Below, piece after piece: positions 1-6,790 of a DNA stretch of 11,625 nt. The first letter of the stretch is position 1. The number at the start of each line of letters is the position of its first letter. Under the pieces are notes generated by a model. The model worked only from the letters and a program-made list of their open reading frames with translations, did no database searches and was not told the origin of the DNA. The DNA is from an uncultured Clostridia bacterium (lineage in GTDB: Bacteria > Bacillota > Clostridia > TANB77 > CAG-508): contig CAKPFO010000046.1 in NCBI GenBank assembly GCA_934153805.1, positions 1-11,625 on the forward strand, written 5' to 3'. Position numbers and translations under genes: made by a program.

Positions 1-152
1 TCTGGCATGCCAAATCTTTGTGATAAATATCTTAAAGAAGCAGCAAGTTCACCATCTGGTCCACCATATTGAGATATAATAAATTTAGCAAGTTTAGGAT
101 TTGGACATTTTATATTAATTGGGTATTGTAATACTTTATTATAAGTCCACAT
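1..152 (-). CDS. cotJC: CotJC spore-coat protein / manganese-catalase family (5' part only)
   Basis: The first 50 codons of CotJC; the rest lies beyond the left edge. The N-terminus begins MWTYNKVLQYPIN and continues with LAKFIISQYGGPDGELAA and LRYLSQRFGMP, which are diagnostic of CotJC, the spore-coat member of the manganese (di-iron-like) catalase family. Known role: a structural or enzymatic component of the inner spore coat, made in the mother cell with CotJA and CotJB. The ATG (152-150) overlaps the cotJB stop by one base (TAATG), which implies translational coupling. A purine-rich ribosome-binding site (AAAGGGGGA) lies about 6-8 bases upstream of the ATG, inside the 3' end of cotJB. Recognition is strong from the N-terminus; catalytic metal ligands lie outside the window and cannot be checked. 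Confidence 0.9.
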   Translation of the reverse strand, partial: MWTYNKVLQYPINIKCPNPKLAKFIISQYGGPDGELAASLRYLSQRFGMP

Positions 153-652
153 TAAAAATTCCCCCTTTCCCAAGGCCATGGTTCTTCAAGCCATCTCCAT
201 TTATTACATGGAAAATATATATTAAGAGGGCCATAAACCTTTTGATATTTATCTTTCAATTCACGAAGCTCTGTACAATATTCTCTATGAAGGCAAAGAG
301 CTTTTTCATCATCTACATGAGTATCTAAATATTCTGCAAGCTCTACACAAGCAAAATCTAAGCAGCGAATTCGCTGAATCATCTCTTCACGAGTAGCTTC
401 TTTCTCAGGACATGTTTCTTCTGCACCAATATTAGTAAATTCATAAGAGTACATAGGAATGCTTGAAACCATCATATTTTTTTCACAACAACAATTACAA
501 CCTGCATTATTTCCAGAAAAACCAGCAGACATTGTCATTGTATTTGGATAATCAGCATTTTCTACCATCATATTGCTGTTATTATTCATCATGCAACCAT
601 TGTTATTACAATTACAGTTGCAGTTACAATTTCTATTTTCGTTTTCTAACAT
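152..652 (-). CDS. cotJB: CotJB spore-coat protein with a long Asn/Cys-rich N-terminal extension
   Basis: 166 aa. The C-terminal half (about residues 88-166) is a recognisable CotJB domain: LDFACVELAEYLDTHVDD, then a charged helix, then YGPLNIYF and the tryptophan-rich end WRWLEEPWPW. CotJB works with CotJA and CotJC in the spore coat. The N-terminal half is unusual: it starts MLENENRNCNCNCNCNNN, then Met/Asn-rich sequence and a CNCCC cluster, about 85 residues beyond the compact domain that makes up most of the classical protein. The repeated Asn-Cys pairs use both AAT/AAC and TGT/TGC codons, so this is not a recent DNA expansion. Start choice: ATG at 652 follows GGAGAGGGG at 661-669 at good spacing. 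The start overlaps the 3' end of cotJA by seven bases and the stop overlaps the cotJC start by one, so this is one operon. Confidence 0.93.
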   Translation of the reverse strand: MLENENRNCNCNCNCNNNGCMMNNNSNMMVENADYPNTMTMSAGFSGNNAGCNCCCEKNMMVSSIPMYSYEFTNIGAEETCPEKEATREEMIQRIRCLDFACVELAEYLDTHVDDEKALCLHREYCTELRELKDKYQKVYGPLNIYFPCNKWRWLEEPWPWERGNF

Positions 653-999
653 TCGTTACACCCCTCTCCAATAGTATTCATTGCTTTTATAAAAGCATTT
701 TCTTCTACAGATTGACATGGAACATATGGACTAACTAGTTCAGGGAAGATAGTTCCCATTTTTAGACCAACGCATGGAGTAAAAGTTTTATCCATATATT
801 GAATAGGGACGTAACTTTGTGCTAGTACAGGATTTTGAGGGAAGACAGAATCTTCTTGTTCAAAACCACAATCACATGAATTGTCATTTTTTTTAGAATA
901 GTAGTCAGCTGTAACGCCATAATTGTTACAAACAGATTCAATTATGTTACTGTCGTAATTTTTTTGCTGACAACATTTTCTATATCTACGATTATACAT
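646..999 (-). CDS. cotJA: CotJA spore-coat protein, Cys-rich
   Basis: 117 aa, first gene of the cotJ operon. The centre (about residues 55-90) carries the CotJA signature: PVLAQSYVPIQ, then a short linker, then GLKMGTIFPELVSPY. In Bacillus subtilis the CotJ proteins are mother-cell products incorporated early in coat assembly. The N-terminal 50 residues and C-terminal 25 residues are lineage-specific and rich in cysteine (CC near residue 9, CDC near 43, and C, C, C near the C-terminus), which fits a disulfide-cross-linked coat layer. The start is supported by an excellent ribosome-binding site, AAGGAGGAA at 1005-1013, five bases upstream. The last codons overlap the cotJB start in another frame. 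A sporulation-type promoter is proposed just upstream. Confidence 0.92.
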   Translation of the reverse strand: MYNRRYRKCCQQKNYDSNIIESVCNNYGVTADYYSKKNDNSCDCGFEQEDSVFPQNPVLAQSYVPIQYMDKTFTPCVGLKMGTIFPELVSPYVPCQSVEENAFIKAMNTIGEGCNEC

Positions 1000-1029
1000 T
1001 TTTATTCCTCCTTATTTAATGATATAATA

Positions 1030-1056
1030 TATAATATGGTAATTACAGGAAAATGT
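1030..1056 (-). promoter_or_regulatory. Candidate mother-cell sigma (SigK/SigE-type) promoter of cotJABC
   Basis: Reading the minus strand, an AC dinucleotide (1056-1055) is followed after 16 bases by CATATTATA (1038-1030). This fits the SigK-type pattern of AC and CATAnnnTA, and partly the SigE-type -10. Position, about 30 bases upstream of the cotJA start, and gene function agree. The motif is short and the region AT-rich, so this is a suggestion only. Confidence 0.3.
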
Positions 1057-1109
1057 GAAAAAATGTCGAATGATGACACAATTATGTTAATAAAAAAATG
1101 GAATTTCTA

Positions 1110-1138
1110 TGGACAATCTGGCATAAATATTGTATAAT
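1110..1138 (+). promoter_or_regulatory. SigA-type promoter of the RelA/SpoT-like gene
   Basis: TGGACA (1110-1115), a 17-base spacer, and TATAAT (1133-1138). The predicted transcript starts near 1145, leaving a short leader before the purine-rich ribosome-binding site AGAAGGGA at 1162-1169. Confidence 0.65.
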
Positions 1139-1224
1139 ATATAGATACTATAAATTAAATAAGAAGGGAAGAGATTAAAATACGAGATACATTTTGTGAA
1201 AAATATAAAGTAAATAAAAATGCT

Positions 1225-2478
1225 ATGCAAGTATCATATGAAAAGCAATTAGGATTAAAAGCCAACAAAGAATATGAAGATATGACAGACCAAGCAATTA
1301 TAAATATCTTAAACTATTTTTCAAAAAAATATCCAGGTGTTATAATAGAGGTGCCGAAAGCAAGAGAAAAGTCACCTAAAAGTATATTAAGCAAAATAAA
1401 GAATTTACAAATAGAAAGATTATCTAAACTATATGCAATAGAAGGAATAAGCCAAGAAGAAAAACAAGAAATTTATAATTTGTTTAAAGAAAGAGTATAT
1501 GAAAAAACAATGCCTAATCAAGAAGAGATATTATTATCTATGCAAAATATCATATACAAACCAATAGAAGAAATAAATATAGATGAAGATGTAAACAATA
1601 TAATGGTTAAAAATCTAAGCACTAGTACAAAGACAGCATTATTAAGAATGTTGGTATCAAAAATAGAAAAAAGTAATTTGGCAAATAGAGCCGAATTGTT
1701 AGATATGCTAGATACTAAATATGGGAAAAAAGCAGCTCATATTTCAAAAGTACCAGAAGACGATATAATTAGATATTCAAGTATAGAAGATATACGAAAT
1801 ACTAAAAGAAGAATGAATGTCCTTCATGATGAACAATACTATTTAAGGTCAAAAGACTTAAGAGGAATGAAGATAATTATAATAGATTTTCCAGATAACT
1901 TTAAAACAGAAAATGAAACATTAAGAAAATTATTAGAAAAAAAGAGAGAAGCAACAACTAGCGAAAAAAGGACAATGTATAATAACAGATGTAGTATAGA
2001 ACTTGGAAAAGAATTTATGAAAGACATATCTAACAACCAAGAATTATTACAACAATGGGGAATAAAAGTTCTACCATATTCTGTAAAATATAAAAAGAAA
2101 ACCAATGGATATGAAGCAAATCATATGAAATTTGAGTTTTTAAAGAACCGTGATTATTCTTTCGAAATTCAAATAAAATCAGAGTATATAGAAGAATTAT
2201 CAAATTCTAAAGGAAGTGCTGCACATCAAAATAGACCAGGAAAAGAAAGAATATTTCCAAGCATAGAGAATAAACAAAAATTTATACAAGGATTGGAATT
2301 TACATTACCAAAATATACTACATATGAGAAGACGAAAGCTGGCTATGTAAGACATAAGTGCAGTATGCAAGAAAATATGGTGTCATATTACCAAAGTCAA
2401 ATTGGAATAGGCTCTAAAGAATATGAAAAAGCATTGCAAATAGTAAAAGAAAATGAAAAGGAAGCTAAAACTATATAG
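1225..2478 (+). CDS. RelA/SpoT nucleotidyltransferase-like protein (possible alarmone synthetase)
   Basis: 417 aa from ATG 1225; possibly 434 aa from an ATT at 1174. The C-terminal half carries the motif order of the (p)ppGpp synthetase domain: DLRGMKI (D211, matching the catalytic Asp region of RelA), NGYEANH (N294-H300, matching NGYRSLH that binds the GTP base), FEIQIKS (E314, matching the catalytic Glu of EIQIRT) and GSAAH (330-334, matching GxAAHW). No HD hydrolase, TGS or ACT domain is visible. The N-terminal 170 residues are helical, charged and not recognised; they include VPKAREKSP and LQIERLSKLYAIEG. If active, it would transfer pyrophosphate from ATP to a guanine nucleotide or another acceptor; related stand-alone enzymes include small alarmone synthetases and toxic tRNA-modifying forms. 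It is monocistronic, with its own promoter and a terminator overlapping its stop. Product class is fairly secure; substrate is not known. Confidence 0.75.
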   Translation: MQVSYEKQLGLKANKEYEDMTDQAIINILNYFSKKYPGVIIEVPKAREKSPKSILSKIKNLQIERLSKLYAIEGISQEEKQEIYNLFKERVYEKTMPNQEEILLSMQNIIYKPIEEINIDEDVNNIMVKNLSTSTKTALLRMLVSKIEKSNLANRAELLDMLDTKYGKKAAHISKVPEDDIIRYSSIEDIRNTKRRMNVLHDEQYYLRSKDLRGMKIIIIDFPDNFKTENETLRKLLEKKREATTSEKRTMYNNRCSIELGKEFMKDISNNQELLQQWGIKVLPYSVKYKKKTNGYEANHMKFEFLKNRDYSFEIQIKSEYIEELSNSKGSAAHQNRPGKERIFPSIENKQKFIQGLEFTLPKYTTYEKTKAGYVRHKCSMQENMVSYYQSQIGIGSKEYEKALQIVKENEKEAKTI

Positions 2479-2487
2479 CTTCCTTTT
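2456..2487. terminator. Bidirectional hairpin between convergent genes
   Basis: A perfect 12-bp inverted repeat, AAAAGGAAGCTA (2456-2467) and TAGCTTCCTTTT (2476-2487), with an 8-base loop. It includes the stop codon of the RelA/SpoT-like gene and lies 5 bases past the stop of the convergent thioesterase gene. T-rich tails follow on both strands, so it can serve both transcripts. Confidence 0.75.
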
Positions 2488-2491
2488 AAAT

Positions 2492-3214
2492 TTATGATAA
2501 TTTTATAATAGTATATAATACTTTTTCATCTAAGCTCTTTATTGTTACAAAATGCTCATTACCAACTTTAGAATATAAACATTTTAATGTATCACCAAGT
2601 TTAGCACCGGTTTTATACATAATTTCTATGTAATTAAAGGTGCAATTATTGTAAACATCTATAGGAAGAGCCTCGTATGCAACGTCTAAATAATACAAAT
2701 TATGCATATGATTATTTACATCAATATCGCTTCGCAAAACGGTATAATCACATGAATAACTATAAGATTCTGGTTGCTTCAATTTTTGAACTTCTAACTC
2801 ATCAAAAACAGACTTTGCCTCAGGATTATATTTTTGCACCATATCATTTTCTATTTTAGTAATGCCACCATTTACATGTATCAATGCCCATTTTGAAGTT
2901 GCAATTGCTAAAAGTTTCCCACTAGAATCATACATTTCAAAATCTCTATAACTGTATACCTTTGTAGAATAACGAGACCAAGTCTTTATATGTATAGTGT
3001 CACCATAGTTTGCTCTTTCTATAACTTTCATTTTCCAATGCAATAAAATCCAAGACAATTGTGTTTCTTCTATATTTTTTAGGCCAAATCCTACGCTATC
3101 TGAATGTAGGCCTGCAATATCTTCAAAAAAGCCTAAAATTGCTTTATTTGTAATTTTGTTATTTTTATCAACATCACGCATTCTAATATAAAAATCACTT
3201 TCAAAAAATGCCAT
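2492..3214 (-). CDS. Acyl-ACP thioesterase (double hotdog fold)
   Basis: 240 aa, the usual length of bacterial acyl-[acyl-carrier-protein] thioesterases. It hydrolyses acyl-ACP to release free fatty acid in the cytoplasm. The first hotdog domain shows FYIRMRDVDKNNKI and the helix AILGFFEDIAGLHSDSVG, then LSWILLHWKMKV and the strand YGDTIHIKTW; the second shows SDIDVNNHMHNLYYLD (D163, N167, H169), matching the conserved D-x-N-x-H active-site segment of the family. The start is supported by the ribosome-binding site AGAGGAGG near 3222-3229. It is divergent from the radical SAM gene and ends at the shared hairpin. No partner gene nearby points to a particular chain length or physiological role. 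Confidence 0.9.
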   Translation of the reverse strand: MAFFESDFYIRMRDVDKNNKITNKAILGFFEDIAGLHSDSVGFGLKNIEETQLSWILLHWKMKVIERANYGDTIHIKTWSRYSTKVYSYRDFEMYDSSGKLLAIATSKWALIHVNGGITKIENDMVQKYNPEAKSVFDELEVQKLKQPESYSYSCDYTVLRSDIDVNNHMHNLYYLDVAYEALPIDVYNNCTFNYIEIMYKTGAKLGDTLKCLYSKVGNEHFVTIKSLDEKVLYTIIKLS

Positions 3215-3372
3215 TGTTAAAACCTCCTCTTAAAACATAATGTATTTAGCATTATAGATTTATATCTATTTCTTTGCTATTGTAACACAAAAAATGAAAT
3301 AATTGTACAAAAATTTGAAAAAATATGCTAAAATAAGTGTTGTATGTAAAAAAAGTAAGGAATGAGAATAAA

Positions 3373-4263
3373 ATGTTAGAAAATTTAAAAGAATGTGAGG
3401 TATGCCCATATAAATGTAAGGCAAATAGAATAGAAGGAAAAAAAGGAAAATGTGGATGTGACGATAAAATAAGAATTGCATTAGTCTCATTACATAAATT
3501 TGAAGAACCATGCATAAGCGGAACAAATGGCTCTGGAACAGTATTCTTTTCTAATTGTAATTTAAATTGTAAATTTTGCCAAAACTATGAAATTAGTCAA
3601 CAAGGAAAAGGCAAAGTAGTAACGATAGAAGAACTAGCTGGAATATTTATAAAACAGCAAGAAGCGGGTGCTCATAATATAAATTTAGTAACTCCAACAA
3701 TGTATGCATATCATATTATAGAGGCTATAAAAATAGCAAGAAAAAATGGACTAAATATACCTATAATATATAATACAAATGGATATGAAAATGTACAAAC
3801 ATTGCAAGCATTAAATGGGTATATAGACGTGTATTTGCCAGATTTAAAATATTATTCAAATGAAATTGCAATAAAATATTCAAATGCACCACACTATTTT
3901 GAGATTGCAACTGCTGCAATATTAGAAATGGTAAAACAAGTAGGAACACCAGTATTTGACGAAAATGGTATGATAGTAAAAGGAGTAATGGTAAGACATT
4001 TAGTCCTTCCAAATCATTTGCAAAACACGAAAAACATATTAAAATGGGTAAAACAAAATCTACCAAAAGATATTTACATAGATGTGATGGCACAATATTT
4101 TCCTACTTATAAGGCTAAAGAAGATGAGCTGATAAATAGAAAATTAACAAAAAAGGAATATAAAGAAATTGAAAAATATTTTTATTTGTTAGACTTTGAA
4201 AATGGATATATGCAGGAATTAGGAGAACATGAAGAGGAATATGTACCAAAGTGGAATGTGTAA
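3373..4263 (+). CDS. Radical SAM protein, PflX / pyruvate-formate-lyase-activase-like
   Basis: 296 aa from ATG 3373, preceded by TAAGGA at 3356-3361; a GTG at 3337 is in frame but has no ribosome-binding site. The radical SAM signature C62-NLN-C66-KF-C69 coordinates the 4Fe-4S cluster that cleaves S-adenosylmethionine. Upstream, CEVCPYKC and a further pair of cysteines (residues 8-30) form the family's extra N-terminal Cys cluster. Downstream are the strand motifs GAHNINLVTPT, IPIIYNTNGYE and DVYLPDLKYY, and the GxxVRHLVLPNH segment, all typical of the PflX-like activase family, whose targets are mostly unknown. No glycyl-radical enzyme lies in the window, so the substrate cannot be inferred. 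The final codon and stop (GTG TAA) lie inside a hairpin repeat. Family confident, function open. Confidence 0.9.
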   Translation: MLENLKECEVCPYKCKANRIEGKKGKCGCDDKIRIALVSLHKFEEPCISGTNGSGTVFFSNCNLNCKFCQNYEISQQGKGKVVTIEELAGIFIKQQEAGAHNINLVTPTMYAYHIIEAIKIARKNGLNIPIIYNTNGYENVQTLQALNGYIDVYLPDLKYYSNEIAIKYSNAPHYFEIATAAILEMVKQVGTPVFDENGMIVKGVMVRHLVLPNHLQNTKNILKWVKQNLPKDIYIDVMAQYFPTYKAKEDELINRKLTKKEYKEIEKYFYLLDFENGYMQELGEHEEEYVPKWNV

Positions 4264-4300
4264 AGGACATTTGGGGACGGGTCACTTTTGTCCTTTACAT
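4258..4300 (+). repeat. REP-like hairpin overlapping the radical SAM stop codon
   Basis: Perfect 10-bp arms GTAAAGGACA (4260-4269) and TGTCCTTTAC (4289-4298), extended by an A-T and a G-T pair, enclose the core TTTGGGGACGGGTCAC. The GGGGACGG...TTTTGTCC pattern resembles dispersed REP-type palindromes common in Clostridia and often linked to IS200-like REP-associated tyrosine transposases (inference from memory). The stop codon TAA (4261-4263) is part of the left arm. There is no strong T-run, so terminator function is uncertain. Only one copy is visible in this window. Confidence 0.55.
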
Positions 4301-4337
4301 AAAAACTACAAATGGATAGAATTTGTTATTTTGACTA

Positions 4338-4366
4338 TTGAAAAGATTATATAAATATGATATACT
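4338..4366 (+). promoter_or_regulatory. Extended -10 promoter of the thyX-like gene
   Basis: TTGAAA (4338-4343), a 17-base spacer and TATACT (4361-4366), preceded by TGA, an extended -10. It lies about 60 bases upstream of the thyX-like start codon. Confidence 0.65.
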
Positions 4367-4425
4367 ACAAATATAATTTTTAGTAACTTTTAACAATATA
4401 ATTATATTTAAAAGGAGAGAAGCAT

Positions 4426-5598
4426 ATGAAAACAAGAGTAATCGCGTCAACTAAAGTGGGGTATGAAATGCCTATAGAAGAGGCCATTCTTTTTTCTGGA
4501 AAGGAAGCTGGCATTTGTTATATGCCTCAAACTGTGGATGAACTTTTGGCTGAACCAGAAGAAAAAACTAAGAAGAGAGCAGATGGCAATATGAAGTCTG
4601 GCCATCATAGTGTTTTTGACCATCCAAGATACAATTTTGTGTTTGAGGAAATGCCTAAAATTATGGCAATGGTATTAAATAACGAGAAGGTATATTCTAC
4701 GTCAGAAAAATCAGCTAGATATACTAAAATGAAGCCTTCAAAAGAGGAACAGCTTCTATATGAAAAATGGATAGGAATTTTTGAGTGTAGAATTCGCGAG
4801 AAATATCCATGCTTAACAGAGGTTCAAACAAATAAGTTAGCACGGGAAAATGCTCGGTATATGATTTCTGTATTTACGCCGGCAACGACTATGGGATATT
4901 CGGTTACCTTAGAACAGATGAGCTATGTCCTTCACATGATGGAAGATTTTGCGAATGAAGAGTTTACGGCTAATACACCGGAAATTGCTAGGTTTATCAA
5001 AAGGCTAAAACCGTGCTTTACGCAATTCGTAAAATTGAATAAAAAGTACAAGGTAGAGGGGATTAGTCCGGATGCGAAAAGTCGCAAGCTGTCATTGTTT
5101 TCTAATGTGGCAAGACCAGATGAGTGGGGAGAAAACTACTGCACAACTTACTGGGCATCTTTTGCTCAATTAGCCCAGGCACAAAGACATAGAACTCTAA
5201 ATTATGAAATTAGTGTAAGTTCGTTGGAAGCACAAAAGTATTTTGTACCACCTATTATCAGAAATACATTACTTGAAGAAGATTGGCTGGTGGATATTAG
5301 CTCCCTGGCTGAATACTTCCCACAGGGAAAAATGGTGCTGGTTAACGAGAGAGGTACTGCTGAAAACTTTATACTTAAGTGTAAAGAGCGCTTATGTGGA
5401 TGTGCACAGCTTGAAATTGCACTCCAAACAGAGGAAACTTTGTACAAGTATATAGAAGCAACAAAGGTTTCAAATCCACGAGTTTGCGAGTATTTAAAGC
5501 AGTATGCAGTAGGACCAAGATGCAAATTCCCAGATTATGTATGTCCAAAACCAAATTGCGTTCTTGGACCAGCAGATGCATTAAATCGATTGATTTAA
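4426..5598 (+). CDS. ThyX-like FAD-dependent thymidylate synthase homologue, long form
   Basis: 390 aa, against about 220-250 aa for standard ThyX, the flavin enzyme that makes dTMP from dUMP. The N-terminal half has the ThyX block SGHHSVFDHPRYNF (H60-H66) followed by YSTSEKSARYTKM (residues 90-102), which resembles the end of the RHRxxSxNExSxRY motif but lacks RHR. The second half has AQAQRHRTLNYEIS (RHR at 254-256) and, later, CGCAQLEIALQTEE, like the ThyX C-terminal AQWEIR helix. So two incomplete ThyX-like units appear joined. The start is supported by AAAGGAGAG seven bases before ATG 4426. Codon use is visibly richer in G and C, especially about 4780-5200, than in its neighbours, which suggests a different history. 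It has its own promoter and terminator. Homology is good; thymidylate synthase activity is not assured because neither half has the full motif. Confidence 0.75.
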   Translation: MKTRVIASTKVGYEMPIEEAILFSGKEAGICYMPQTVDELLAEPEEKTKKRADGNMKSGHHSVFDHPRYNFVFEEMPKIMAMVLNNEKVYSTSEKSARYTKMKPSKEEQLLYEKWIGIFECRIREKYPCLTEVQTNKLARENARYMISVFTPATTMGYSVTLEQMSYVLHMMEDFANEEFTANTPEIARFIKRLKPCFTQFVKLNKKYKVEGISPDAKSRKLSLFSNVARPDEWGENYCTTYWASFAQLAQAQRHRTLNYEISVSSLEAQKYFVPPIIRNTLLEEDWLVDISSLAEYFPQGKMVLVNERGTAENFILKCKERLCGCAQLEIALQTEETLYKYIEATKVSNPRVCEYLKQYAVGPRCKFPDYVCPKPNCVLGPADALNRLI

Positions 5599-5635
5599 AA
5601 ACAGAAGATTAAAGTTGAAAAATAAATAAAAAGGA

Positions 5636-5690
5636 GAGCCTAAGATTTTCTAACAAATGTAATTTTTAAGAAAATCTTAGGCTTGTAATA
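5636..5690 (+). terminator. Intrinsic terminator after the thyX-like gene
   Basis: AGCCTAAGATTTTCT (5637-5651) pairs perfectly with AGAAAATCTTAGGCT (5669-5683), a 15-bp stem with a 17-base loop, about 38 bases after the stop codon. The following TTGTAATATTT is only moderately T-rich. The remaining 170 bases to the next gene show no further feature that can be supported. Confidence 0.7.
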
Positions 5691-5861
5691 TTTATCTAGC
5701 ACAGAGAGTTTTCTTACAAGAACATCGATGTTATATAAAAAGATAAAAAAGTAAACTTAATGCTTCTGTATTAGTATGTATAACGGAAATACTAAAAAAC
5801 ATGTCAAAGAGTTAAAAAAATATATATGTTGCAATTTGAATTAAGAAGGGATACACAAAAA

Positions 5862-6597
5862 ATGAACTATTTTATAAAAATAAAAGGTACAGATATACCA
5901 CTTTCAATTACAAATTATAAAACAGCTAAAAGCATAAAAATGTATTTTAAAGATGGAGTTTTAAAAATTACAAAATCACCATACACGCCTAAAATATATG
6001 TAGACAAGCTTTTACAACAAAATGAAGATAAAATTTATAGTGAATATAAAAAAATATTACAACAAAAAGAAGAAAAAGATAGAAGATGGGAAACTCGGAA
6101 AAAGTATTTTATATAAAGGAGAAAACTATACTATTAACAATGTAAAGCATGAAAAAGACGTAATAAGTATTAGAATAGATGAGAAAAATAAAATATTTAA
6201 AATATTTCTTCCAAGCCAAATGCAGAAAGAAGAGGAAGATTATTGGATACAAAAAACGATAAGAAAATTATTTAAAGATAACACGGAGGCAATTATAGCT
6301 ACAAAACTGCCATACTGGAGTAATGTTACGAAAATAAAGTACAAGAGTGTTAAAGTAAGAGATGCAAAGACTAGATATGGTAGTTGTGCTACTAAGACGA
6401 AGGATTTACATTTTAGCAGTAGACTTGTAATGTTACCCAAATATGCTATTGATGCAGTAATAGTACATGAGTTATGCCATATAGTTCATCCAAATCATAG
6501 CAAGCAATTTTATGACTTGGTAAAGAAGTATATACCAAATTATGAAGAAATAGATAAATATTTGAAAAAGGAAGCTGGCAAAGAAATAGGATTTTAA
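5862..6597 (+). pseudogene. YgjP/SprT-type metallopeptidase, frameshifted
   Basis: Two overlapping frames together make one protein of about 245 aa, the usual length of the YgjP-like (DUF45) zinc-metallopeptidase family. The 5' frame (from ATG 5862, ribosome-binding site AGAAGGG at 5844-5850) encodes the N-terminal beta-rich part ending near residue 80 at RRWETRKK, then stops at 6116. The next frame carries on with ILYKGENYTI, the typical following strand, through KTRYGSC and the zinc site HELCHIVHPNHSKQF, to the stop at 6597. One extra base, most simply one A in the run 6099-6103, explains the break. The catalytic HExxH and third His are intact. This is either a real loss of function, a sequencing or assembly error in a homopolymer, or slippage at the A-run. 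An upstream ATG at 5826 is in frame but lacks a ribosome-binding site. Confidence 0.85.
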
Positions 6598-6630
6598 AAA
6601 GTACTCTAAAAATAGAGAAGATGGGGAATA

Positions 6631-6649
6631 AAGGAATATCCAAAAAATA
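6631..6649 (+). repeat. 19-bp direct repeat, left copy
   Basis: AAGGAATATCCAAAAAATA, identical to 8908-8926 in the same orientation. It lies 33 bases past the metallopeptidase stop and 7 bases upstream of the -35 box of the orphan gene. With the right copy it brackets about 2.3 kb. It could be an insertion boundary or a shared regulatory site. Confidence 0.7.
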
Positions 6650-6656
6650 AAAAAAC

Positions 6657-6685
6657 TTGAAATTTTATGTAAAATGTAATATAAT
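6657..6685 (+). promoter_or_regulatory. Promoter of the orphan coiled-coil gene
   Basis: TTGAAA (6657-6662), a 17-base spacer and a perfect TATAAT (6680-6685). The predicted start near 6692 leaves a leader of about 100 bases containing a strong palindrome. Confidence 0.7.
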
Positions 6686-6707
6686 TTTTATGTCGCATTT
6701 TTATTGA

Positions 6708-6735
6708 GTGTTAGTTAAAAAATTTTAATTAACAC
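6708..6735 (+). promoter_or_regulatory. Palindrome in the leader of the orphan gene
   Basis: GTGTTAGTTAAAA (6708-6720) and TTTTAATTAACAC (6723-6735) are complementary at 12 of 13 positions, the exception being a G-T wobble. It is centred about 30 bases after the predicted transcript start, a position suited to a repressor operator or an RNA hairpin. No T-run follows, so it is not a terminator. Confidence 0.5.
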
Positions 6736-6790
6736 ACTTATACTCATAATGTAACAGTTGTAATGTTTGATTCAGAAAGGAGAGCACATT

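Noticed and set aside
1839..2105. Minus-strand hydrophobic frame inside the RelA/SpoT-like gene
   Set aside because: Antisense shadow of an AT-rich coding sequence; no ribosome-binding site.
3337..3372. GTG start for the radical SAM protein
   Set aside because: No ribosome-binding site, and the added residues are not part of the family; ATG 3373 follows TAAGGA and starts just before the conserved Cys cluster.
3252..3526. Two hydrophobic minus-strand reading frames opposite the radical SAM gene start
   Set aside because: They are mirror frames of an A-rich coding region, rich in Phe/Leu/Ile, without ribosome-binding sites, and overlap a recognised gene.
5202..5581. Minus-strand frames opposite the thyX-like gene
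   Set aside because: They overlap a well-supported gene, lack start signals and have no recognisable content.
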